NCBI GenBank assembly: GCA_021234155.1
Contig: JAJEKV010000011.1
Location: 9,031,712-9,095,711 of the forward strand
Direction of reading: 5' to 3'
DNA length: 64,000 nucleotides
Source of the DNA: Isoetes taiwanensis
Lineage: Eukaryota > Streptophyta > Lycopodiopsida > Isoetales > Isoetaceae
Both the position numbers and the translations under genes were made by a program. Positions 22,557 through 33,403 of this stretch are shown one piece after another; the first letter of the stretch is position 1; each line of letters starts with the position of its first letter. The notes beneath the pieces were generated by a model. The model was not told where the DNA came from, did not search any database, and worked only from the letters and a program-made list of their open reading frames with translations.

Positions 22557-25062
22557 AACGTTACCTCAAAGAATGTGTGGTAATTTCTTTCACAAAGCTT
22601 AACAAAACTACTCTCGTTTTGTTAACCACTTAGTCAATATTAACCACTCAGGATAATGTAACCTTCAGATTTGCTGTTCTAGAGCATAATAATTGATACT
22701 TATGGTTAGCCTACTGGCAAACTTTTATGAAATTCAAAGTAGTGAAGTACAGAGGTTGTACAAAACATACAGTGACTGCAATAGGGAGTTCTGGTTTTTT
22801 CTTATCTAGTAAAATAGTAGAATGTGGTTTATGAGAAGCAAACAAGATCATCAACGCTTTGGCACACCTTTATTTCAAAGAAACCAGTCCTTCACAGCAA
22901 CATGTGGAAGATACCCTCCAATTGATCACCTTTGTGCAAGCTAGTGGTTCCTGAAACCTGTCAACTTGAAGATAACTATAGTTCATATTGGATATCTAAA
23001 AGCATGACCTGTCTCCTTCTGACACACGGCAAGCCCTGTATATATCGGACGCCATTATATAGCCATGGGCATATCCGTGGTATGTCTGTGTCTTTGACAT
23101 GTTATAGCCACGCCAAAAAAAAACAAATACACAGAGTTTTTGTGGACAACAGTTTTTTGACATTTAAGGCTAGCTTGCATATCTTGAAACTCGGGCTAGA
23201 ACTATTGTTAACCTTCCCTCAATCAAAGAATGCATAAAAGAAAAGGAACCAATATTATAAATTGCTTTCATCACGTGATGGATAATCATTATTGGCAAGA
23301 TTCATTGGCATATTATTCTTTGACCTTGCTTGAAAAATGGACACATGTAAATTTTTCTTCGTAGGACGAGGAACAACAGATGAAAAAAAAAAAAAAATAG
23401 CAAAGGCAGATCGAGGCAACTTTCATTAGACAAGTCGATCAAGCAGTAAAGAAGAACACTAGTTGTTGGCCAAGTAGAGACGAGCACCAAATCTACTTAT
23501 TTAAAAAGTTTCAGGGGGGCATGGTTCTTCTTCAAAGAGCTGCTCTATTCTATTCTATTCTCTAGGACATCACTTAATATACTGCCGAAAGGTGGTATGA
23601 TGGGCTTCCAAACCTCACATATATAATTGGCATGGGTTCACAACATCTCAAGAAGAATAAACGAGCCGTTTGATTCTCTAAATGCATAAGCATAACAATG
23701 AGGACTATAAAGGCCATGGCAACGATGCTTTTTTCTACGCCTAATTATTTGGGTTTAAGGTCCATACTAGACTAATCTTGTACATATCTCCCCAACTTTC
23801 CACGGAAACCTCTCCAACTTTCCCGGGAAACCTCCCCAACTTTCCCTGGAAACCTCCCCCATTTTCCTGGAAACCTCTCTGATGATAAGATAGAAATATT
23901 GAGACTTCTCTTCTATTTGAATCGAAGAATTTCTGGAGTGCGCTGGACTAGCATCTGGGAAGGTGGAATAGGACAAGGCTTTCTCATCCGGTCAAATTCT
24001 ATTGTAGGAGGCGGGATTCTTGCCTCTTTAGAGGGCGGTCCTTGATCGCCAAAAGCATGAATTGACAAAAGTGTATATTTCTAACACGATAGTATTTAAA
24101 AAGATTTGTTGATACAAGAGGTAGAAGAGGCTTCTTGACTCTCAGAAAGAATACATCTTACAACAATGTTTTTGATACAACAAATTTAGCTTTTGATACT
24201 CACATTTCAAACCATTGTCAAAGCTTTAAAGAATCATGCCATTAATTTCCTGAAACCTTAAAACAAAGGCAACATACTGCTTCTTATTCTTCAATAAATC
24301 AGGCATTATGATCCTGATTCTGATGCATAAGCCAGAGATTGAGGCAGCAAATTACAAAAAGTTGCGGAAATGCCCCAATTCTCCCGGTCTTCGTTCTAAA
24401 ATCACATAATGGGGCCATTCCATAGCAGTACCATCGTGCTAAAATTTCAGTCATATAATACATCTGGAATATCTCATATAATGACTTGGGAACATGCTAG
24501 AAGTGAGAATTCAGATCTGGAACCTTTATTACCCTCTACACATTAACCAGCTTGCTCATAGACATTCACAAAGACATATTAACAAATCTGTGTTAACCCC
24601 GTAAGCACAGGCAAGCATGCGATTTAGCATGCTATTCAGGCTAGCCAGCATCCAACTTGGCTCTCCACCCTATTTATTAGAGTAGTGTCAAGCTATCACC
24701 ACCTTATTAAGGGTTGTACATCCTTCCTTCATTACCAGCTAGTATGTATCTACCATAGCCAACTAGCAAGACCTCTGCATATTCCTGCCTATGACCTAGC
24801 TGCAAACGAGCACTCACACCCCCATAGCTATGCAATCTAAGCAACCACCATATGCACTAAGATCTGCATAACAGAAAAAGCGCTCTAATATACCTAGAGA
24901 AAAATACCTGATCTAGAAGCATATAACATAAGCATATATTAAACCGCCACATAACTTACTAGCAAGCGAACTAGCAAATAACAAAGGCATGTAGCATTTT
25001 TACCAGCAGTATGGGATCAAACCCTTTTTTTTCAAGTATTTTAGTAATTCCAAGACAAAAAT
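22557..25062. other. Intergenic, no gene recognised
   Basis: This is AT-rich sequence downstream of the UGT. The only structured part is a 22-base tandem repeat at 23788-23876. Open frames at 22932-23237 and 23302-23490 show no motif. An A run lies at 23382-23396. Confidence 0.5.
23788..23876. repeat. Tandem repeat, four units of about 22 bases
   Basis: Units of the form CCCAACTTTCCCGGGAAACCT follow each other, with differences at the CGG/TGG position. It is a diverged minisatellite. Confidence 0.85.
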
Positions 25063-26235
25063 CATTCCTAGGATGGGTCCTATGACACAAACAAGTGGCC
25101 AAAGTGAAGTGGTGTTCTCATTGAGCTTTTGTAAAATCTTTGAGTACATATTGATCCCCTTTCTAGGGGATAGAAAATCTGAAACGCTTGAAAAACTGAA
25201 CATGCTCTGAAACTAAACAATTTATCGAGAGCATGATAAAACCTGAAGAGTGCTAGATAAAAGACGATTGTTCCGCTATGGGTATATGCCAATGTGAGAA
25301 AACCAACTATTACTCCTCATCGAGATGAGAAACCCTGCTCGTTCGGGCTTTCGAGGAAACCCCTAATGAAGAACTGTCGCCAATGCTCTCATTGAATGCC
25401 ACCAGCATACGTCGGCCAAGAAGTGGGTTGCTGCAAACATGATGGCGCTGACAACCGAGAGAACTGCAAAAAAGATCTGCACTAGAAAATCTGAAAACGA
25501 GAATGACCCATTAGAAAGTTAGGAGCTTTAAGCCAAGGCCTGTGCCAAACTGGAATTGTATAAAATAGAATATAATAGCACTCGGAGGCTCTAAGGCCAC
25601 GCCGAGGAAGAAACAACAGCCGACCAACCAGGAAACTGTCCACGGAATGACCATCGCAGACAAACATCTGATTAGTGCTGCCTCGGAGGCTACATTGCCA
25701 CGCCGAGAGTAAATGAAAAAGAAGAAAACCTTGTAGGCTACAGTGCCACGCCAAGAAAGAACAAAATAAATATGCTTCGAAGGCTACAGTGCCACGTCGA
25801 GCAAGAAAAATAATAATAAGTATGCATCGGAGGCTACAGTGCCACACCGAGCAAATTGAAGCATCAAAATCTCTACACTTACAAAAAACATAGAAACGAC
25901 ACATGGAGGATGTCAGAAGCTGCGAGCAACCTCAGAGGTGTAGAAAGATAGACAAAAAATAAAGATGACCAATCGACCAAAAAAAAAAAATGGAGCAACT
26001 CCACAATAAAATGGAATAATGGAAAACGGAAAAATAGACATGGCCTAATGTAGGGAACCATTTAGGGAGGGAGGGTGAGGGAAACTGGTAGGACAAAGAA
26101 GGAGCAGAATACTAGCTCAAGAGAACGCCGATGAATGAACATGGAAGAAGAGGCAGAATAAATAGGAGATGTGAGGTGAGGCGTCCCCATCCAAGGAATG
26201 TCGGTTCTATTGCTAAAGCAATAGAACCGTGGCAT
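25063..26235 (+). mobile_element. Helentron-like non-autonomous element B1
   Basis: The left end CATTCCTAGGATGGGTCC (from 25063) recurs at 26233 directly after this element's terminus. The right end has an 11-bp hairpin (GGTTCTATTGC, TAAA, GCAATAGAACC; 26203-26228) followed by GTGGCATT. The inverted motif CCCCATCCAAGGAATG at 26185-26200 complements the left end with two mismatches, giving the asymmetric terminal inverted repeats of Helitron2/Helentron. It is a different family from A1, with only hairpin head GGTTCTAT and the final GCATT in common. No protein is encoded. Confidence 0.75.
25584..25862. repeat. Five-unit degenerate tandem repeat inside B1
   Basis: GGAGGCTACAGTGCCACGCC or close variants occur near 25584, 25686, 25734, 25790 and 25829. 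A-rich spacers of variable length separate them. On the - strand this reads as repeated WHCSLR-like peptides, which is a by-product and not evidence of a gene. Confidence 0.85.
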
Positions 26236-28472
26236 TCCTAGGATGGGTCCTATGACACAAACAAGTGGCCGATAGAAGAGGAATCTACCCAAACAAGAAC
26301 AGAGCAAACTAAGCTGACGGGAGTAAAAGAAGATGAAAAAATGAAGGGAAAAAATGGTAAATATGTCGGCTAGACTATAACACATCAATGGAATAGGAGA
26401 GATAACAGAGATACCAAACAAATAATGAGACAACCCCATAGTAAAGCAATAGGACAAACGAGGCGTAATCTGCAAGCAACGAAGTCTCGTGAGAACTGTG
26501 AGAAGATGGCTCATCGAGAGCAAATGAGACCCAAGGCAACCAGAGTAAATGGGGGAAGAGGAGACCAAGAAGAATTGGAGCAAAAAAGGAATAAAGGAGA
26601 AGACAGAGACAATGAAGCAAGAAAGAAGTAGAAGGAGCAAGGAAGCCAGAAGCCGAATGATGGGATGTATGAAAGTGAAAGAGACGATGTAACAATGAAG
26701 AGAAAGATGGAAAACAGAACATAAAAATGAAGGACACAACGTAATACTGTAGAGAAAGCTGAAAGAGGGAACATAAAAATGAGGAACACAAACAACGCAG
26801 TTCGAGAAGGGAAAAGGTATTTATGGGATACAGCCTAACGAATGGAAGAACAAAGAAAATATAAAATGGATAATAAGGATAAAGCCGAACAAGCCAAATC
26901 TAGGAATAGGAAACCATGGGATAGGAGGGCTGGATAAAAGAGTCGGCGGGCAGAGCACAAAAGGCCAACATGAACAAGGGAGGAAGTAATCAGAAGCCAA
27001 AGGGACACCAAGAAGTGGAAAAGATGAAGCCCCCGAATGTGAAGGATCCGGGAATATTAGGAATCGATGGGACATAAAAGCAATCATATAGGAGAGCTAG
27101 ATGAGGCAAGCAGATGTGGCACATCACCGACCAAATAGAGGACCTGAAAAAGAGATGAACATGAAAAGTAGAAATCAAAGGAAGAGACGAGGCTACAAGG
27201 GTCAAAACAAAATGTAGTGAAAAGGAGCCAGAGAGAACACGAGTACGAGGAAAGAGGAGCAAGAAAAGAGGGCTAGAAGACTGAAACAACGAGGAGCATA
27301 CAAAGGATGAATGAGACAACGAAGGCAAAAGAAAAGGAGGTAGAGGGTGCAACCAACGAAAACATCAAGTGAACAAATGAAAACAATATAGTGAAAATGA
27401 AAAATTCAAACAAATCTATGAAAACGACAATCAAACAATAACAATAACAAAGAAATGATCTGAGAGAAAAATGCAATTACCAGTGATACGAGAAACCAAA
27501 CTAACTTAGCTAGCAAAAAATAGAAAGGAGCAACACGCAACACAAGGGAAGTAAATGGAACATGTCGAAACTATTAAAACAAATTCAATAGTGGATTAAA
27601 GCAAACCCAACAAGGGAATCATGAAACGAAGAGGGAAAAAATGGCAACGACAAGAAAGAACGAATGAAAGAAATGGCATAAGAAAACCAAGGGAAATAAC
27701 AAAAAAGGACAATCCATAACAAATAAGATGGGACAAGTAGCACTAGAGGTTGTCAAGACACAAATAAAAAAGACACCAAGTGTAGAAACAATATTAAAGA
27801 AGCATGCCAAAGTGCGACAATGGAATGAAAAAGGAGACAAAGGAACAAAATAAAGCCATAAAATACCAAAAGAAGTAATGGAAATAATGATGTAACTTGA
27901 ACTGAAGGAATAGTACCAAATATTACGAGATTCATGAAAAGACTAGATGTACAAGGGGGTGTCAAGTTTAGGAGGGATGAGGCAAACAAGATACTTAGAA
28001 CAAAATGGGTGAATCTAATAACGAGTGCAAACAAGCCAAGGGGCACGAAAAATGACGAGAGGTGCAACAAGAGCAAAACACACATAAATGCCCAATAAGC
28101 AATCTCGACAGAGTGCAAATGAGAACATAACCAGCATGAACAAGAAATTACTCCAAATTGGGTCGAGTGAAAACTATAGAAACGTAGAAAAAACGGAGTA
28201 AGATGCATAAAAAAAGATCTCAAGAGACAATCATGTAAAAACAAATAGAAACATAAAAACCGCTTAGAGTGAAATGTAGAGAGCATGGAGGCTCATGAAA
28301 CTAATGACCAAACAGACGAAATATGGACAAACATGACTAAAGCAGCTGAAAAAGAATGTCAAGTAGAACGAGATCCGTGCAGTAAACAGGACAATACTAG
28401 AGACTAATATATTAGCGACGACAACACCAAAGGGAGCATGAACACCGGAGCACATCGAACTGCACTCCAAAG

Positions 28473-28531
28473 CAATGCAAAGTAAATGAAACAAAGAGGG
28501 AAACAATGCAAAGTAAATGAAACAAAGAGGG
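28473..28531. repeat. Tandem duplication, period 31, inside B2
   Basis: A 28-base block beginning CAATGCAAAGTAAATGAAAC occurs at 28473 and 28504 with a 3-base spacer. Confidence 0.9.
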
Positions 28532-29213
28532 AGAAACAAGGCAAACGAATAACGACAAAGACAAATAGAACGAACAGGACAAAAGGAACAAAGAACAAAA
28601 GAACAAGAATCAACATGACCGTGTGCTGTGAATGACGTATCCAACGACACCTATCCCAGAGGCAAGTAGTTTAAAAAGGATCCAAATGTGTGTACCAAAC
28701 CAACAAAGCAATGTCAAAAATCCACCACAAATTTTGTAATGCTCTAGACAAGCCTCCAACACCTATTCCCCTACATGGAAAAAAAGCAACCATGTAATGC
28801 ACTAGAGGGAGAAGTAAGTATGACGACCGATGAGACCATGTAGTATATGCCATCCAAACCATGACAAGAAAGACGGATATTGAGCCCCAAAGAAAACTAG
28901 TCTAGAAATAAAATCATGATATGATAACTACCATCGATCTACTAGCCATGGGAAACTGAACTGCCGAGATCAACCAACATACAAACTTTGTAAGTGCCAG
29001 CAAAGCAATGTGAAACTTCAATGTGACTTCAACGAAGGGATGATAGGTAACTTCAGATGAACATAAAGACATACGAAGGTTGAAACAAGAAAGGCCACGA
29101 ACGATATACCAAGCGCGGATCCAAAGATCAAATGCAACAAATGAGCTATAAAAGAAACCACTACTAAAACGGATTTAATGCTCATTTACATATGGAGAAG
29201 CAGAAACCATCTA

Positions 29214-29335
29214 GGCATATGTAAAAGCTTAAGGCCCAACGGATGAAACCATATACGCACATGTAAAAGCTTAAAGCATGAAGCTCATGCATTAGATGAA
29301 GCCATCTCGTCACATGTAAAGGCTTAAGCCACAAT
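29214..29335. repeat. Three diverged copies of CATATGTAAAAGCTTAA, inside B2
   Basis: Copies lie near 29216, 29258 and 29314, at 42 and 56 base spacing. They are noncoding. Confidence 0.75.
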
Positions 29336-31946
29336 AAAAGCTATGCAGTACAAGCATTATACTAAAAGACAGAATATGCATCAAAGATACTGTGTAAGGT
29401 GTTGAAAACCACAGAAACTAAATGAAAGAAACTTTGTAAAAATCTCAAGAATTGATGAAATGAGAATATCTACAGTGAATACCGCCTACCAAATATACGT
29501 AAAACATCACCTGAATAATAAGCATGTTCCGAGTATGTTGTTGACCCATGCCCCAACTAAATGTATGAAGAAAACCAGAATGTGAAAACACCCTAGGGCA
29601 CCCTTCGTGAAACTACCCTGGAACCATGTACAAGACATACATTGGCATTGTTAGGACGAATTAAATGGAATATGAAGTGCCGCTTCTCTAGTAGAATCTC
29701 ATGGAAAGAACAAAAAATAACTATCGAACTTCCCTGTGCAAAAACGACGTTAGTGTTAGGATTTATATCACAAACTCGCAGAGAGATTTATTACAGAAAC
29801 ATCACAGTGGGGATATAAAGTTTGGTGGGTGCACAAAGCTTATAATGACCTACAACAAAAACTCACTTATAGTGTACAAAAAACTCACTAATTTACGCCG
29901 GATACAAACCTTGGTATCCAAGACAATAGAGAAGCACTCTCACCAAACGACCAATAACAATCCAAATTCAACTTTTGGCCTAGTCTTGCTTAACTGTGGA
30001 ACTCCTCACAACAAATTATCCAACAATTCGCTCAAAAAACGTCGAGATATCGTCATCGAGATCGAACACACTCTCCTTAGTGCAAAGGAGATGATCCAAA
30101 TCCCAAAAAATTGATGTCTACTAAGCAAGCTACTAGATGATGTAACCAAAAACCATTAGAATCAACAAAATAAATAGGGGAAAGTGGGAACTGGTATCCC
30201 CCAAATGTAAACCCTTCCCTAAAGAACCCGCGATGGCGCAAAAAGCGAACAACAGAGGCGAGGCGCTACCAGATCACGCAAACAAAGGGAAAATTGAGGC
30301 CAAGATAGAGATTGAGGATCGTGGGACTAATGACGAGATACGTAAGGTGAGGCTATAAGGAGCTTAAATCCATCCAACAAACCCAATCGATTTGGCTAAA
30401 GGAGGTCGATTCAAAACCCAAAACAAAGCGAGACTAACACAAACGTGATGATTGCAAGACTAGAAGTTTGAGCAATCAAGCATAACTGATTCAAATAAGA
30501 ACCGGAAGTTTGAGAAATCATGCAAAAACGCCACACAGGAAAATGATCGCAAAACCAATTCAGGAAAGCCCAGGAAGGCAAAAAAAAAGAAACTTCGAAA
30601 GTGGAGCCCTACCGCCAATCGATCCGGACGAAGGCAAATCGAAATACTCATCTTGCACAAAACCAAAGTTGCAAGATTGGAAGCTTGAGAGATCAACCAG
30701 CCAAAACCGTCAAAAGCAAATCCAAAAACAGATGAAAGCAAGGCCTAACTCAAGAGATTTGGCGAGACCATGGCAAGAGCCCCATCAAAGACAGATAGCA
30801 GATCCGATACCAAAAGGGAAAGAAAAAGGAAAGACCAGAAGCAGAAAGGGGCAAGGGCAACAGTCCAGTTCGAGAAACCAGAGAGATCTCTGCTAGCAAA
30901 CCCAAAAAAGCCTAGAGGGGTAAAAAGCAAGCTGTCCAAAAATTTCAGAGCTCTAACACAGCCATACCAAGCAGACCAAAACGAATTGGAACCAAAGAAA
31001 TAGACTTATCTGGAAGAGGTCGCTCCCCATTTGAAGCTCATGATTGCAGATCCATGGTCTTGCATACAACAGATCGTCGCCTGGAACCGATGCAACCCTT
31101 GCATAGATAAGTGTCTTGGCTTAACAGCCGTCCTGCACCATCATAATCGACCACATCCGACCAAGAAAACACTCTTGAACTCTCCCTATTCAAGCTATGC
31201 AGAGAGAAACAGCCATGAAACGGTTAAACACTGACGTAAGATCGTGCAAACAAAACAAATGGAATTAGCCTTTCTCAAAACATAATCTAATCGATATGAA
31301 GCTAGAAAAGATAGACTAGAATAAAGAAACTGGTAGGACAAAGAAGGAGCAGAATACTAGCTCAAGAGAACGCCGATGAATGAACATGGAAGAAGAGGCA
31401 GAATAAATAGGAGATGTGAGGTGAGGCGTCCCCATCCAAGGAATGTCGGTTCTATTGCTAAAGCAATAGAACCGTGGCATTAAGTATAAGCTCAAACCTG
31501 ATAGAGATCGCCTCCTATTTCATCAACATCACTTGCTTTTATTTTTGAACCTGTCTTTTAACACCAAATTTCATTGCTGATTTTGCCTCAAGTGCTTCCT
31601 TTCTACCAATACAATTTTCCCATTTTGCGAGTTCCTATTTCAGCCAGACAAAAACATCTATGAGATGGGTAGCTCGGTATCATTGTATATAATCACAAAC
31701 TAGAACCAAATCATCATATCTGGTCATCATTATCTTCTCTTCAAAAGCATCATTTCTAATTTCAGAGATGATACTTCGCGGCATGTGCCTGTACAACAAC
31801 AGAATTCCCGTGACACACAAAGCATTTGGAGATTGTAAAATTTAAGTCCGCATTTTGTACTGTCCTAATATGTAACTATGCAAATATTGACTGCAAAATT
31901 CTCAAGTATATGCCGAGGTCGATTGGAGAATTTGAAACTTCAAGAT

Positions 31947-32146
31947 GTGTATGAACCTTTTTCCTGGTCAAATTTCTGCCTTGGTAATGGTTTATCTAGT
32001 TTTTTTAAAAGCCTTCAAGTATGAGGGTTAACCCGGGTGGACACTCCCCATATAAGTAGTCAATTTTGTTCTCCTTTCTAAACATAAATATAATACCATC
32101 CTTCAATAAAAAAAAAAGTGTATGAACCTTTTTCCTGGTCAAATTT
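31947..32146 (+). mobile_element. SINE-like retroposon with 29-bp target site duplication
   Basis: The 29-base sequence starting GTGTATGAACCTTTTTCC is present at 31947-31975 and identically at 32118-32146. Between them lie 142 bases ending in a run of ten A (32108-32117), with AATATAATACCATCC upstream of it. A flanking direct repeat plus a poly(A) tail on a short noncoding insert is the signature of a LINE-mobilised retroposon. The right duplication reaches the stop codon of the PPR frame, so it landed at the 3' edge of that gene. No clear pol III A and B boxes are seen; it could also be a 5'-truncated LINE. Confidence 0.85.
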
Positions 32147-32585
32147 TATGTGTAGTCCTGAACCATATTTGAAAATATGACATATGGTGCTGCACTCTCA
32201 GGATCCAATAGGAACACATGCTTTGCAACTCGGTTTGCCCTTTCAAAATCACCAGAGGTTTTGCATGAGTCCAACAAGATTGTCCATGTAGCATCAGGTT
32301 CAAATGGCATGACATTAATCAAATCTTCCGCCTCGTCTAAGAGTACCTTTGCATGGCCAAGGCTATCAATCACGCAGGTATAATGTTCTAATTTCCTGAT
32401 AATGCTATGATTATGACTCATTGAAGCAAATAAATGGTACCCTTTATGTACTATTCCAGTATGGTTGCAAGCAAAAAGTATATTGCAAATTGTAATCGAG
32501 TTTGGATGTACCCTTTCAGGTACATTTTGTCAAATATCTTGAAGGCCTCATTAACATGCCCATGTTGGGCATAGGCAGCAACCAT
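32146..32585 (-). pseudogene. PPR protein, C-terminal part (3' half split by hAT)
   Basis: On the - strand the frame from 32421 down to the stop at 32146-32148 reads EHYTCVIDSLGHAKVLLDEA, then EDLINVMPFEPDATWTILLD and the E-type tail ending in FSNMVQDYT. The preceding frame (32577-32451) carries AYAQHGHVNEAFKIFDKM, a clear PPR repeat. The two are offset by a frameshift. PPR proteins of this PLS class bind organelle RNA. At 32578-32585 the reading is interrupted by the hAT element and resumes at 42223. No DYW domain is present. Confidence 0.85.
32578..32585. repeat. Left 8-bp target site duplication of hAT
   Basis: GCAACCAT directly precedes the terminal CAGGGATAGGTT. The partner at 42223-42230 is GCAATCAT, 7 of 8 identical. 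Eight bases is the hAT target length. Confidence 0.85.
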
Positions 32586-32706
32586 CAGGGATAGGTTCAA
32601 TACTGTATACGTTTTATACGTAATAAGTATTTTTCGAAAGATACGCACAAATTTGACGTTTAATACGTCAAAAATACAACCAAAAACATTTCCGGCGTCG
32701 AAAAAA

Positions 32707-32950
32707 TTTCGGGTAAGCGAAAACAACAGTTTCTCTTATGCGAAGGTTTTTTCGCGTAAGCGAAACAGTTGATTTCGCTTACGCGAACCAAAAAAAAATT
32801 CGCGTAAGCGAAATCAACTGTTTCGCTTACGCAAAAAAATCTTCGCGTACGCGAAATTTTTTAAACTTCGCGTAAGTGAAATCAACTGTTTCGCTTACGC
32901 GAAAAAAACTTCGCGTAAGCGAAACTGTTATTTTCGCTTACGTGAAATTT
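32707..32950. repeat. Left subterminal palindromic repeats of the hAT element
   Basis: About eleven copies of TTCGCGTAAGCGAAA or its reverse complement TTTCGCTTACGCGAA are packed into 245 bases, in both orientations and separated by A/T runs. In Ac and other hAT elements, clustered subterminal motifs bind the transposase. That is the likely role here, by inference. Confidence 0.9.
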
Positions 32951-33027
32951 TACAAAGCATTTTAGGGCATTTTGTTAAGGGAAAAAAAGTTTTTGCGCCA
33001 CTGTTTGGTCTATTTTGTGTAGGTGAA

Positions 33028-33042
33028 TTATATTATATATAG
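33028..33042 (+). promoter_or_regulatory. TATA-like element upstream of the hAT transposase
   Basis: ATTATATTATATATAGG lies about 365 bases before the transposase ATG at 33404, in an otherwise mixed-composition stretch. It is the best promoter candidate for the transposase. This is a motif match only. Confidence 0.35.
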
Positions 33043-33403
33043 GAAAAACGTGTTTAGCCCTAGAATTCGCCTCGAACGTTGACTACCATGTCGAGTCCAC
33101 ATACTCCTTGGGAAACGGTCAGCCTTTGAGGTGTGGGTTTTGCGTCCAGGGCCTGATGCCGGAATTGTGAAGTGAGATTACTCCTTCACAGAGTTTTCCG
33201 ACCTTGGGTTCCTACCCTGTTCCTTAGAGACCTATAGGTTCCTGTCCTTCCCTCCTTACGTTCGTACGGGACGTCGATGTAACATATGCGTAGTGAGCTT
33301 GCTCCTTCGCATATATAGACGTCGGCCTTTAGTTCGGACAATTAAGGAGTCTTTACCCTTTAGAATAGCAGAGCAGAGACAGTAATTTTAGATAGCAGCA
33401 GGG

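Larger units (their letters stand above)
26235..31480 (+). mobile_element. Helentron-like element B2 (long unit)
   Basis: B2 starts at the B1 right end and finishes 5.2 kb later with the same 11-bp hairpin (31448-31473) and GTGGCATT. The last 155 bases (31326-31480) match B1 (26081-26235) essentially perfectly. After 31480 the flank is unrelated, so the terminus is well set. The interior is strikingly T-poor on + (for example 35 A and 3 T in 26581-26640), which creates long empty frames on -. No Rep/helicase or captured gene is recognised. Confidence 0.75.

Noticed and set aside
23788-23876. Regular short repeats resembling a CRISPR array
   Set aside because: Units are directly adjacent without unique spacers, and this is a plant nuclear region.
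25482-25904. A - strand frame with repeated WHCSLR peptides
   Set aside because: It is the translation of the noncoding tandem repeat in B1. Repeat spacing is irregular and composition-driven.
26062-28650. Several long overlapping open frames on the - strand (up to 225 codons), Leu/Ser/Phe-rich like membrane proteins
   Set aside because: They come from the T-poor, purine-rich composition of the + strand in B2, which removes stops on -. They overlap each other in different frames and show no motif.
29701-30114. A 137-codon + frame inside B2
   Set aside because: Lys/Asn/Thr-rich translation expected from A-rich sequence, with no motif.
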